Shown: positions 13,601 through 23,425, numbered from the stretch's first letter. The stretch: DNA of 64,000 nt from Piezodorus guildinii (GCA_023052935.1 CM041292.1:97331237-97395236), one strand, 5' to 3'. Made by a program: numbers and translations. Notes: generated by a model not told the origin, from the letters alone.

Positions 13601-16600
13601 TTTTCGTGATTTTTTGACCAGTTATTCTCTATTATTTCCTGGATATTTTACTATAAATATTACTGAGCTGGAAAATAATACTTCTTTGAAAATTTATATT
13701 AAAAAAAGGATGTAGCTTACACAATCAAATAATTTGAAACAAGCAGTGCAATGATAAGGCTATAAGATGATAAATAATTGAGCGTGAAAATCATTTCTAA
13801 CATCTCTTGTCATAGCGCGTCAAAGGTTTCGGTTGATTTAATTTTTCCTGTTTTTTTTTAAATCTATTTTTTGGCTACTAATATGTTGTAAGGGCCGAAA
13901 TTATATACATTACTCTCATTATTATTCTAGTTTTTGTTAGGTTCTTAAATACGCAAAATTAGCGGAGTTAATATTTTTTAAAGAAAACGTTATTTTAATA
14001 GTCAAGAGAATTTTATAACTCGGAAACTAGCTTAGTCTCAAAGACAAAATTTATATCACTGAAACCTATCATATCGATAGATAATCTGTATTAGTTTCAT
14101 AATTTTTCACTTAGTCCCTTTTGAGATATTTCCATGTAAACATCGCGAAAATGAATTTTTGCCAATTTTGAAAATTCATATACAAAAAGTACTATGTTCG
14201 CAAGATCGAAAATTTTATATCAAGTAGGACTATGACTAAGTGATATAATATAAAATAATTAAAAGTGAGTCTCTTTTCCTTTATATACTTTATCTCGTTT
14301 TTTATTCATTTTCGAGAATTTGTTTAACAAGTTTTTTCACTCTTTAGGTAATAAATTATGAGGACAAAAAATACAAAGTATGTCCTTATCTTATTGCTAG
14401 TTTTTGTTTTGATTTGATATCTAAAAAATTACAGAACTTTGAACGATTTTTTCATCACATGTTTTTGCCCGCGAAGCTGACTTGAAACGGTTGCAATACT
14501 AAAAGTACTGAACCGAAATTTTTTTTATTTATGTTTTTATATTCATGAAAGAATAGAGAATGACTGGTCAAAAAAATCACGAAAATCAAAAATGTCGAGC
14601 GGCTAGGTCTGGACTTTGATAAAGTCTATCTTAGGATAAATACCAACGCCTCTGAGTGCAGTCTTGGCGGCCTCAGTAGTGACGTTGACAACGTCGTATT
14701 GTGCCATCTCAACTCCTTTCTCGATCGTCACACCTGACTCATCCCATACGTAGTGGAGATCGTCTGTCACGTAGCCATCTGCAGTTATAGGTACAGAACT
14801 ATTATTATAAACATTATGTTTCTTCAGATAAAAATCTAACAAAAATGTGTTATATGTAATTAGCTTAAGAATAATTTTATCCGAAAAATCTCAAGTAAAT
14901 TCCGAGCCTCAGTACTGTTATTTTGTAGAATAACACTACTGTACTGCGTAAGTTTTAGAAATAAACTATACAAATAATATCTTGGTCACAGTGATTTTTA
15001 GTTGTTCCAACACCTCAAGGGTTTTGGGCTAAGTACTTATAGAAATTCGTATTGTTCTAGACGGCGTGCAATGAGGTGATTAGGTGGAGATCCGTTTTCC
15101 TCATTTTCGGGTACTCCCTTTGTAGAGCCTTGGTGTGCCCCAGGAGGGTCTCCATACCCCATTGTACCTCAGAATTATTTATTCTGAAAGTTATTCGAAT
15201 CGACCGGTATTCGAATCCGAGACCCCGACGACATTAGACTAGTGCTCTATCAACTTTACCAAGGCACTACTTATTGCTACAATACATAAATTGAAATCCC
15301 TCCTTTATGTTTTATAATCGTGCAAACCTTTTAGGAATATTTAAAAAGCCATTCATCGAGTCATGTCAGCTATAATGCGAGAAAAGGAGTGGTTATAGTA
15401 GATTTGGTGAAGAAGGTAAATGGCTCTCATCCACACTGATGTTGATGACCTGTTATTGTACTTTGGTTTGCTAAAACAGCTAGGAGCAGAAAAAGGGGTT
15501 TAGATGAGTTAGGATCGAGGCTACTATACCAGCTTTGGACCTCCGCTAGCTACCACTCTTCTCTGTGAGTCGACATTCACATGATCGTCCCCCAGGCTGT
15601 TCCAATCGTTAGCAGAAACTTCCTCATCATATCAACATCTTGGTCTTCTTGTTCCTTAGCGATAGTCTTTGAGGAGTTATTCTAGGCAGTTCTTCTCCAC
15701 TCACACGCTGCACATGACTCGTACGTCGTAATCTGCTGAGTTTGATGACATGAATTACGTTCAGCTTAAGTTATTTAGAGATAAATTCATCGTAAATTGA
15801 GACTGTTGTTAACCTAATTAAGCTGACACTAATAGAAGAATTTTGATAGAAGATAATATCGTAAAGAGAAATTAATAAAATTTCATTTTTTTAACATTTT
15901 TTTTTTTTAAATTATCAGTAAATTTATCTTGGTTGTCGTATGAAATAATATTGGAAATGCTTTCGCCGATTCATTCTAAAGTTTTACACGTACTATTATA
16001 TGCCTATTATACTCCAACATTTTCTTCTTATTCCAAGGTTTGTGACATTAAGACTTCTGTTACAAAAATAATTTACTGCATATTTTGTCAACTATTTAAA
16101 TATTTGCGAGGTTTCAAGCGTTCCATCCCATCGTTTTAAATCCACTTCCATTTTTACTTCGTTGTATAAACTTTGTGACCCTAGTATAAGTACAACTTCC
16201 TCAGTTCACCTCTTTCATGTTGAAAGGAATGCGGAAATTCCGCTTAATCCGAATTTACATTTACTCCAGATTGCCGTATATTTAATCTTCACTAAATTTC
16301 CTTCTGGATTATAAAATACAAGTAGGAATTTGTACTGATTCGTGTGCATTACTAGCAAATATTAAGAAGTAGCCTGATTTCACAAAGTAATTTGACATTT
16401 TCAATTATTTATGTCATTATTTAAGTACTCTTTACTATTTAAAAAAGAAAAAAAATCTTCTTATGATACATCTATGAGCTCAAGATTCTGACTTGGATGA
16501 AAAAGCTTTGCTACTTCCATTTCCTAGAGAATCTTTACATACATCAAGGGATTACATGTAGCATGGTAGCTAGCATAACAGCCTCCTATGCCCAAGGTCC

Positions 16601-19600
16601 CGGGTTCAATCCTGCAGGTAGACCTAGGATTTTTTAATGGGAGTAAAAAATTCTTAGTTATGCCGTCCTTCGGAGGGGACGTGAAAAGGTGGTCCCGAGC
16701 CTGTACTCATTAAAGATTCCTATCCTAATTAAACCTGGATAGGCAAAATTTAGGAATCCCACTATAGCATCGCCCGATTAGCCACAACTGCATAAAGGGA
16801 CGTTAAATAAATAAAGATATAAACAAACATACTTCAAATTTATTTTTAATTTTTTGGCGTCAACAGATATAATTACTAAGGAGATAAAAACATGCAGCTT
16901 ATAGTGTTTTAGATACAGAGCAAATCCTCACCTTTATTCGGTCAAAAGGACTTCAATATGGAAAAATTAAATTTATACTCGAATACAAAGAATATAATTC
17001 ACAAACCATAGATTTATGTAAGAAAAATGATTAATTTCAAGTTGCCAGATTGAAAATATAGTCAATCAATGAGGGAAACAGGATTGCATCAAAGAAAATT
17101 TTAAAAAAAATATTACCACCAGCATGATTATACACTTTCTAAGAAAAAATTACTTTTGAGATATTAATAAAACATAACTAAACTAATTTCTCATACCACA
17201 TCTCAAATATTTATAAATATAATTATATTAATGACTGATTTATATTAATAGTGCTAGAATACCAGCTCAAGATGCCTCAAATTTATAATTAATTAGTGAT
17301 GATTTACTATTTCAGGGTTATTTAATTTCCGTTTTAATACTTAATATGTAACTTAATAGCAACATGGAGAAGCGTAGGGCAATGGTTGGAGACGGCCCTA
17401 TCTGATTTGGCAGTAGCCGTCACTAAATATATACCTCGGAGGTGGAGTTCTTTATTTATACAGGTCTAAAGCAACATATCCCTCACTTCCTACTATTTTA
17501 ATGTATTTGTTTATTTTAGACATTTGATATACCGCCAGACAGTTGGTGTCTTTCTGCAATGCAATGCGGTTTATTCAATAGTTGTATTTGGCAGACAAGA
17601 TTTTTTTTTTTTAAGATTTCACGTAAAGTGTAACATCATCTAATCATAATCAAGTATTTAACCATGATACAAGTGTGAGGATACAAATCACTTAGAGGAA
17701 TAAAATATACTCTAGGACCTTTTTTCATACCTACCAATCACTCATAAAACTCACCGTGACACAATATTTTTATTTATTAGATTTAATAAGTAATTCTATA
17801 TAATTTAAGACGTTTTTGAATAATGCAATAACCGCTGAAAGTATTATTTAATTAGCAAAAATAAATAATAAATAGTTTAAATTAAACAATTAGTAGGTAT
17901 ATCAAAATATAATCAGTTATTTGAAACAGACTTACAACTGCCAATGACGAGGGAGCATTTTTGACTGTCCAGTGGAAATTTTCTCAAGTGCATTTTACAC
18001 TGAGATGCAACTGTCAGCCTAAAATTTAAAATTATTCGTTAGAACCTATTGATATCATATAAAATAATAATTATAAGAATTGATCCAGTCATACATCTAA
18101 GTGATATCAACATTCAAAAACTAATAGACAAATCCTACGATATTGCTTCTTATACGGTATTGATTGAAATCCTCATAATATAACATATTATTCACTGTAA
18201 ACTAAACTTTAATGTGAACTACAATAGAAGAAGATTCTAATTAGCTTTTTGTTTAAAATTGTTAGTGAATTTAAGAGTTAAAAGTAATGCTTTTGAATAG
18301 ATTTTATTTAAGTATTATTATAAAATAAAATATGTTTTCTTTTTTAAATACAGTACTTTAAATTTCTTACACTTTGAGGAAATGACTTGGCATTCTATGT
18401 TTCAATTAAATTGGAGAATAATCGTTAACAATGCTTAAAGAGTATTCTTCACACTTAGTATCAATTATTCTTTTGAAATATACTTTATGATTAGGAACAG
18501 TCTACATTTTTTAATATTAATTCTAAAAGTTCTCTTTAGAATAACCCAAGAAAGAATGCCTATCATACCAGTCTTTAAGGAAGGGCTAAGTAGGGTTTTA
18601 ATTAAGTAATAATGTGTATTTGCATTAGTAGTTGTCAACAACTCAACTTCATTTTAAGAAACTGAAAAATTCGTGAAAGTTTACGAACTGTTAATAAAAC
18701 ATGTCAAAGTGATTTCTTTCAAGAATAATGTTTTAACTTTAATACATATTTCCTTATGAAAAAAATAAATCACTTCTATCCTCGCTTAAGCTAACCGAAA
18801 GAAAAATTTAAAGACCAATTAATAATTTTACCTGTCAGCTATTCTTTAAACAGTTCTAAATGTTTCAAACAATTTATTTCAAAATAATTTTATTTCAACT
18901 CCAACTCAAAGGGGCCTCTTTCCTTTGATAAAAAACTCTTTTTCCTAGCAACATTTCTGTAATTTATAATGTTGATTTAAAAAAAAAATAGTCCTTTTGT
19001 AATAATAATTGTTAATATTTAATTTTAGTAAAATCAAGTGAAACTTGAAGATGTAGAAAGAGCCCCGAAACGTTGAATTGAAATAAAATTGTCATTAAAT
19101 AAATTTTGGAAAGATTTGAGAACCTATTTATTAATTAACTAATTTATTTATTTTTATTTTTTTGCTTGAAACATAGACAAGCATTTTCTCTAAAAAAATT
19201 GATTTTTTTTTTTTTCGTAATAATGAATATTGGCATTTATCATCACTCCGATACGGTTTCCCACAATAGTAATATATAATCAAGATTAGCTAAATATGGT
19301 CGTTATTAATCGGCTGGTCTTTTTTTAAATAGTCCATGGCTTGGACATCACTCTTAAACATGGTCAGAGTTAGTCTTCAGCACTAGAGGCTTCATTACCA
19401 AATGCTTCACGGAATTACTTCTGCATCTTCGTGCTCTCAGGGAGGGATGGTCTATTTTCAGTCGCTGAAGGTGAGCTATTTCAATCGAAATTTAGTTAAC
19501 TGAGCTCAGTTTAAATTGAAATGCCAACCTAAGTGAACTCCTAACTGTAGCAACTAGAAAAACAGTTTAGGGTTTATAAAACATTTGAATCTTAATTGAC

Positions 19601-22600
19601 TTTAAAGAAATGTAAAAAAAAAGTTTTTTTTGAAATTAGTTGAATAAACTACATCGGTCCCTGTTTCTATAATTTTATCCTATATTAAGTTGTTGTTTTT
19701 TTTACTATTAGTTATATCGAATAAGATATAAATGATTAATTCTTGTGCATAAGATATAAATGATTAATTCTTGTGCATAGCAAGGAGAAGCCTTCGGTTA
19801 TTCCTCATTACAGTAACTCTGCAATGGGTGCATTTATTTCTACGCGTACCATATTGCGATACAACGCGTATTTTTATTACATAATATAAATTACATAACA
19901 TGACATATTTTGAAGAAATATTATGTAAAGAAAAATATGTAAATAAAAAAAAATGTATATAAGATGTTGAGAAGAAAAAAATAAATTAAAAATAACAGGT
20001 GTGTCAAGAAAATAAATGTAAATAAATATTTAAAAACATGAAAAGAAATTAAATTTAGATGGATAATTAATTATTTACTGTGTAAATCGTTAAGAATATA
20101 GCTCGCTAAGTACAATATCTAAATGCCTTTTGTTAATTGTCCAATTCTTCATACTCCACCCGGTCCACAAAGTCATCAAATTTTGAAAATTATTTAGTAA
20201 GAAGGTCCTACTTCGAAGGCGGTCATTGAGCAGGACTGTAATAATGAGTTTCTGCTTATGTCTGTCCAGTTTACCGCAATCAAAAAAAGATGGTCGTATG
20301 TCTGTTCGGCTCCACTGTCACTTACAACTTAAGTCGTCTGTTAGTTTGAATCGAAATAAATAGCTTTTGGTTCCTCCTTGTACACTAATGAATGTTGTTT
20401 TAATGTAAAACATTAATCTTAGAATTTTATAAACTGTTTCTATGCCTTTAATTGTATTCTATTCTCTCGTGTTCTATATAGTTGAATTGTGTCTATTTAC
20501 ATTAAACATATCCAATAAGAAATAAAAAGAAAACATACCTCATTGAGTATGTCAGAAAACCATCCTTCCTTAACCTCACGAACTTGTTTGGACTGGGGAT
20601 CTTGTGTAAGTGAGACTTCTTTCCATTGATGAAATAGGTGTCAGGTCTCCAAATCTTTTCCAGGAAGAGCCAGGACATGGAGAATTCATCAATTCCAGGG
20701 AATGAGAAACTCAATCGGCGGTCGTACCAAGATTGACGGAAGTATATATCCATGAAAAAAGTCTAAAATATCATTACGGAGCTCCTACCATTAAATTAAC
20801 TTTTTACATTACCAAGAACAAATATAAAATAAATTTACACTAGATATACTTTTAATTTATAAATTTCTTTGTATGCTTCATGATAACAAGGATATTAGTT
20901 TACTATGAATTTATCAAATACCGGTGTTGTTTTTTTCTGATAGTTGAAAATTGGTTACGAGAAATGTGGTTTCACTATTAAAAAAATCATTCTTTTAAAA
21001 AATCTTAAGAAAGAATGTACAAAAAAATATACCAATAAAAAATGTAATCTCATTACCTCATCATTTTCTTCTACTGGTCCCAAACTTTTTACAAGCATGT
21101 TGCAGGTTACTTGGGTTGGAGGACCTAGGCATTAAATAACATAACATTTTTTTTTTTAAGGTGATTATTTTTTTAGCACTAAAAGTTATTTTTATGGCTT
21201 GTCTTAATTTGATTAATATCCCTCAGTATAATAACCAGTTATTCATGGTAATTCAGAATAATTCGACAATAACATTTCAATTTTTTTTCCTAATAGAAAA
21301 CAATATATATTCTAAAACTACTATTTAGTTTCCATTATTTAAAGAATTCAATTTGTAAGCTAATGTTCTTATAACCATGTGTATCTTGTTGCATATGTAT
21401 GCAGGTTTATAATAATTTCATACTTGTCCATCATGAAATATATAAACTGCTTCTAGATACCGAGTAATGATTTTTTTTTTTTTTTTAATGATTTTTTTTC
21501 TATTAATGATTTTTTTTTCTATTTTATGTAATTTGACTTTATCGTTATTTTCTGTATATATTGTATGAATGTGGTCCTATACCTCTATTACTATTGTTCA
21601 TTCTGAAACAGGTTGTAATATTTCTCAATAATAATATTAAGATACCGAGTACTGCACTTATTTGACAAACGATCCAAACTTCATTACTAAGCCACTGCAT
21701 GAATAAAGATATTTTACTCGTGTTAAAAAATCCTAGGGCCACCTGCAGGTTTGAACCCACCCGCGACGTTTGGCAAAGAAGGCTGTTTTGTTAACCACAA
21801 GAGGGCTGTCGGGAATAAACGGGTTGGGTTACGGACGTGGGTCATGTAAACCCTTTTTCATTCGGAGGGGACGTAAAAAGGTGGTCCGGAGCCTGTGCAA
21901 TGTCAGGTACTCATTAAATATCTTTATTCTGATTGAAACAGGATAGGCAAAATTTAGGACACCCATTGTAGCATTTTACGATTAGCCATAGTATCATTTA
22001 AGTGAGGTTAAATTAATAAACAAACAAAACCTCTAAGGCGATAGATAATATGATTCTCTCGAGACCTGAAAACATAGATAAAACATTGAAGTTTGACCAA
22101 TAGTTATCTTCTTCATATAACCCTAACATGCCCATAATTATTACATAAACAAGCCCTAGTTATAAATTCACTTAATCCTTTGCTCTTCAAATTAATTGTT
22201 ATTGTCGCTATAAGATTACAATACTATGTTAAAAAATACCTAACTGAGAACCTAATGTCAGTTGACATTCTTCCTAGAACTGAGTTTTAAAAGTCTAATG
22301 ATACCTATTGCTGTAACTTCTTGCACATAACATTTACAACAGATTATGCAAGATAGAACAGTTTTAATCGTACTTATGAACAAGACGCTTGCTGAATATA
22401 TATTTTAAAATGCGTTTTACCTCTATCATGAATAGAAATGTTACCAGTAAGATTTGTTGTTATATTAAGGCGGATACTATAGTTTGTAATCGTTACAGTT
22501 ACCTCCGATGTCCGGGCGTATCCTCTTATTGTAAGACCCGGACAAGAGGCTGTTGAGAAGATTGGTGACATTGGCAGTGAAGCCCTGAGAGAGGACAGCC

Positions 22601-22644
22601 ACGAAGAAGTTCCCGATGATGAGGAGTACCAGCCCGAACAGCAT
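4369..22644 (-). CDS. Gene A: alpha-like GABA-gated ion-channel subunit, nine coding exons
   Basis: Span of a complete spliced gene for a plasma-membrane pentameric ligand-gated channel subunit. Coding exons on the minus strand are 22644-22503, 21124-21057, 20762-20539, 18018-17936, 14778-14644, 10511-10359, 8537-8320, 6261-6101 and 4621-4369; every junction is AG/GT and every phase agrees. The product is about 478 residues: signal peptide, extracellular ligand-binding domain with a 13-residue Cys-loop, M1, M2, M3, a loop of roughly 120 residues and M4. The sequence is closest to GABA-A alpha-type subunits and, among insect receptors, to the GRD / CG8916 group (from memory, not by search), rather than to RDL or LCCH3. 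The loop B region is GSYGY, as in alpha subunits, rather than ESYGY of GABA-binding beta-type subunits, so it may act only in heteromers. The introns carry many transposons. Gene B, its tandem copy, lies downstream. Confidence 0.92.
4622..6100 (-). other. Gene A intron 8
   Basis: AT-rich intron; no coding or transposon signature recognised. Confidence 0.6.
6101..6261 (-). CDS. Gene A exon 8: cytoplasmic M3-M4 loop
   Basis: Fifty-three codons and two bases of acidic, low-conservation loop sequence (EASAKANTNQSLEVDEELEE, then ..KLRYNLLPHRWFSVPADL). Acceptor TCTGAATAG, donor AG|GTATAT. Found by requiring a phase 0 to phase 2 exon between exons 7 and 9; the fit at both ends supports it, though loop sequence offers no family motif. 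Confidence 0.8.
6262..7254 (-). other. Left part of gene A intron 7
   Basis: Nothing recognisable apart from AT-rich sequence; the foldback MITE begins at its right end. Confidence 0.5.
7255..8195. mobile_element. Foldback MITE family 1, copy 1
   Basis: The left arm (from about 7262) and right arm (ending about 8190) are inverted copies over at least 110 bp, including the shared ATAAAACCGTGGATAAAAT. The interior, e.g. GTGAGTCTCTTTTCCTTTA near 7790, also matches copy 2 at 13535-14615. No transposase is seen, so it is non-autonomous. It lies in gene A intron 7, about 125 bp from exon 7. Confidence 0.8.
8320..8537 (-). CDS. Gene A exon 7: M2-M3
   Basis: Completes Gly and continues GVTTVLSITTLGFGGRSSLP (rest of M2 and the M2-M3 linker), then KVSYATALDWYVIICFAFAF and AVMIEYAIINF (M3), then a charged stretch DKIAEDIRRLLEEEAKKKAEL opening the cytoplasmic loop. 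Acceptor ATTCTAG, donor TTG|GTAATT, phase 0 at its end. SLPKVSYATALDW is nearly diagnostic of alpha-like GABA receptor subunits. Confidence 0.95.
8600..9790 (+). repeat. Dispersed repeat family 2, copy 1 (interrupted by a SINE)
   Basis: Begins near a palindrome, GAAATATATAGTAAGTGAAAG, and shares successive blocks with 26560-26940, 49405-49800 and 61028-62130. Its right end, AACTGATTATTTTAGATAAT through GAAAGTCGTTTGTTGCCCGC, matches 61930-62115. A SINE1 copy splits it at about 9262-9525. No coding capacity is seen; likely a non-autonomous element. Confidence 0.7.
9262..9525 (-). mobile_element. SINE1 copy (tRNA head damaged)
   Basis: tRNA-derived SINE in minus orientation. The B box is present (GGATTCGAACCC on the plus strand) but the A-box end is lost. 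The 3' tail contains the LINE-like ACCCTTCTCGGGTTGTAGAG. Inserted in dispersed repeat family 2. Confidence 0.8.
9791..10358 (-). other. Left part of gene A intron 6
   Basis: AT-rich, with long A runs near 10038-10065. It contains one copy (10095-10118) of a 24-base segment repeated at 12651-12674. Nothing else is recognised. Confidence 0.5.
10359..10511 (-). CDS. Gene A exon 6: M1 and start of M2
   Basis: Two bases, 50 codons and one base. Encodes VYSVIEVTFYMRRSIGYF, the M1 helix (MLQIYVPITLVVCSSWISFW) and the start of the pore helix, SSGRTSLG. The acceptor TTTTCCTTCTAG has a strong pyrimidine tract; the donor is G|GTAAGA. The pore 2' residue is Ser and the usual Pro-Ala before the 0' Arg is Ser-Gly. 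Confidence 0.93.
10974..11773. mobile_element. Foldback element with 45-bp terminal inverted repeats
   Basis: Both ends read inward as ATAGGTGGAATAATCAGGAA and continue for about 45 bp with few mismatches. It contains, in minus orientation at 11027-11064, the hairpin GGCTC / GAGCC followed by GAAACGTTGG. No ORF; non-autonomous. Lies in gene A intron 5. Confidence 0.8.
11774..13516 (-). other. Middle of gene A intron 5
   Basis: AT-rich intronic sequence with the second copy of the 24-base repeat at 12651-12674; no coding or mobile-element signature otherwise. Confidence 0.5.
13517..13542. repeat. TA microsatellite
   Basis: A (TA)n run directly beside the left end of foldback MITE copy 2, suggesting insertion into TA. 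Confidence 0.85.
13535..14615. mobile_element. Foldback MITE family 1, copy 2
   Basis: The arms share GCCGCTCGACATTTTT and a further 60 bp in inverted orientation (left from about 13590, right ending about 14602). The left end continues outward for about 45 bp of repeat, and similarity to copy 1 suggests the right end reaches at least to 14610. Its interior matches copy 1 in the same orientation. The right end lies within about 30-40 bp of the exon 5 donor. Confidence 0.8.
14644..14778 (-). CDS. Gene A exon 5: loops B to C of the ligand-binding domain
   Basis: Completes Tyr, then GYVTDDLHYVWDESG and MAQYDVVNVTTEAAK (one NVT sequon). It lacks the TGxYxRL loop C motif of GABA-binding beta/RDL subunits. 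The donor is placed at GTTG|GTATTT because only this site gives the phase needed by exon 6. The open frame continues past it into an adjoining MITE (right end near 14603-14615), which should be intron. Confidence 0.85.
15008..15275 (-). mobile_element. SINE1 copy
   Basis: Minus-strand SINE. A tRNA-like head with B box lies at the right (GTATTCGAATCC on the plus strand), and the conserved body and LINE-like tail (CAACACCTCAAGGGTTTTGG) at the left. Diverged from the copy at 56294. Confidence 0.75.
15490..15760 (-). pseudogene. RTE-like LINE, C-terminal remnant
   Basis: Minus-strand translation gives disconnected segments such as RLRRTSHVQRVSGEELPR and NKKTKM that resemble the region after the RT domain in RTE-like endonuclease-reverse transcriptases. 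Several stops and frame changes. The assignment is tentative. Confidence 0.4.
16553..16825 (+). mobile_element. SINE2 copy
   Basis: Plus-strand tRNA-derived SINE: a head with A-box-like ATGGTAGCTAGCATAACAG and B box GGTTCAATCC, then a body with TCCTTCGGAGGGGACGTGAA and AAGGTGGTCC, ending GTTAAATAAATAAAG. The body recurs at 21830-22025 with a different head. Confidence 0.75.
16826..17935 (-). other. Part of gene A intron 4
   Basis: AT-rich sequence; a slightly GC-richer block near 17365-17480 could be an unidentified repeat. No gene seen. Confidence 0.4.
17936..18018 (-). CDS. Gene A exon 4: Cys-loop
   Basis: An 83-base exon of 27 whole codons. It holds the family signature, two cysteines separated by exactly 13 residues (C-KMHLRKFPLDSQK-C), followed by SLVIGS. 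It completes Arg from exon 3 and donates the first base of Tyr, so the junction reads IGSYGY. Acceptor ATTTTAG, donor T|GTAAGT. Too short for an ORF finder. Confidence 0.93.
18019..20089 (-). other. Part of gene A intron 3
   Basis: Contains a probable decayed foldback element near 18850-19140, with the motif CCCGAAACGTTG at 19064-19075 and an inverted partial match near 18895, and a 28-bp tandem duplication at 19723-19778. Otherwise nothing is recognised. Confidence 0.45.
19723..19778. repeat. Exact 28-bp tandem duplication
   Basis: Two adjacent identical 28-base units beginning AAGATATAAATGATTAATTC; probably replication slippage. Confidence 0.9.
20090..20350 (-). pseudogene. LINE ORF2 C-terminal remnant
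   Basis: The minus strand reads FFDCGKLDRHKQKLIITVLL and NDRLRSRTFLLNNFQNLM, then LWTGWSMKNW, resembling the HIFFDC..F zinc-binding tail after RNase H in I/R1/Jockey-type LINEs. An upstream stop and no further domains. It sits 190 bp from exon 3. Confidence 0.55.
20539..20762 (-). CDS. Gene A exon 3: ligand-binding loops D and A
   Basis: Seventy-four codons plus two bases. Contains DIYFRQSWYDRRLSF, the loop D strand in which Tyr and Arg align with GABA-binding residues of insect RDL, then the KIWRPDTYFINGKKSHLH segment and NKFVRLRKDG. Acceptor TATTTTAG, donor AG|GTATGT. Highly characteristic of alpha-like GABA receptor subunits. Confidence 0.92.
21057..21124 (-). CDS. Gene A exon 2: first extracellular beta strand region
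   Basis: A small exon with two bases completing Gly, then 22 codons (PPTQVTCNMLVKSLGPVEEN, then DE). The acceptor is ..ATGCCTAG and the donor GAG|GTAATG. It corresponds to the GGPPV..V.M.V..I..VSE stretch that follows RIRP in GABA receptor subunits. Too short for an ORF finder; placed by phase and homology. Confidence 0.85.
21525..21650 (+). repeat. LINE 3'-end-like fragment
   Basis: Shares TGTAATTTGACTTTATC and GTATATATTG..TGAATGTGG with 63405-63460, and the arrangement GAA..TGTAA..TTCTCAATAA with 36775-36895. The shared blocks look like a LINE 3' untranslated end. Confidence 0.45.
21726..22025 (+). mobile_element. Chimeric SINE: foreign tRNA-like head on a SINE2 body
   Basis: The right two thirds (from about 21860) match the SINE2 body, including ATTCGGAGGGGACGTAAAAA and GGTGGTCC. 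The left part is a tRNA-like head in the opposite orientation: minus-strand GTGGGTTCAAACCTGCAGG carries a B box. This looks like two tRNA/SINE pieces joined. Confidence 0.55.
22503..22644 (-). CDS. Gene A exon 1: signal peptide and N-terminal helix
   Basis: Forty-seven codons plus one base. It begins MLFGLVLLIIG, a hydrophobic signal peptide, then FTANVTNLLNSLLSG and SYNKRIRPDIG, matching the N-terminal helix and the RIRP element of GABA receptor subunits, with an NVT sequon. The donor is G|GTAACT. The ATG at 22644 opens the reading frame; the earlier ATGs lie in an upstream ORF that ends 11 bases before it. Confidence 0.9.
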
Positions 22645-22655
22645 CGCGGCGGGCA

Positions 22656-22697
22656 CTAGTGTCCTAACAGCATCCTCCCGCTACACCTGCTCAACAT
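22656..22697 (-). promoter_or_regulatory. Upstream ORF in the gene A leader
   Basis: A 13-codon ORF beginning MLSRCSG and ending in TAG sits 11 bases upstream of the gene A start. The gene B leader has an ORF starting with the same MLSRC at the equivalent position. Confidence 0.5.
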
Positions 22698-23189
22698 TTA
22701 TATTCCCCACTTTCATCTTGTTCCGAATCTGTTAGTAGTGTTTCATTCGTCCTGGTGATCCGTTCGTGTTTTGTCTCTCACTACCTTTTTAAAAGTGTGA
22801 AAGTTTTATGTTCTAGTTCATTAATTGTTCATCCTGAATCTTTGATGACTTTATTTTTGTGCTTAAAACTAAAGTTGGGGAGTTTATATTTATTACGCCG
22901 TTTTCTTTTTTGGATATAGTTTCGAGGTAAGATTAAACATATCATTGATTACCTTTAAAAATCAAAAGTATGAAATTCACTTCAATATAATACTGCTTAC
23001 AAAGGATAAGAAGTAGTATTATGTGTAATATTTATTAGAAACTGTATTTTATGTTCATCTACTTGATAGTTTCAGTCATTAATTTCAAATAATCTTTATA
23101 AAAAGTGAGTTATGCATTAAGAGGAATCAAATTCTCATATCTCTTTATCCATTAACATTTATAAACATTACATGAAAACCTAATAAATA
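22698..23189. other. Upstream flank of gene A
   Basis: Should hold the gene A leader and core promoter on the minus strand. The leader just upstream of the upstream ORF resembles that of gene B. No TATA box or initiator can be asserted. Confidence 0.4.
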
Positions 23190-23425
23190 AATTGGAGGCG
23201 CCAACCTGCGAAAAACGCTACAATACCCCTCTAACTGTCCAACAATTACTAATTGAATGCCCGCATTTCAAGCAATCGAGGAAAAAAGTTAAACTAAAGA
23301 AATCCCTTACAAAAATATTTAAAGAGTATAACCACACAAATATAATTCATAAAACTAGCAGGTTTCTACCATCGAATATAATTATTTCGATCAAGCCAAT
23401 CACCCTTAAGGGTAGATGCGGACAA
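23190..23425 (+). pseudogene. LINE ORF2 C-terminal remnant
   Basis: Plus-strand reading TCEKRYNTPLTVQQLLIECP followed by HFKQSRKK matches the C-x-C..PLTxxHLLxECP..xxxR zinc-like tail at the end of I/Jockey/R1-type ORF2 proteins. It reads without a stop for about 100 codons; no upstream RNase H is visible. Confidence 0.6.
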
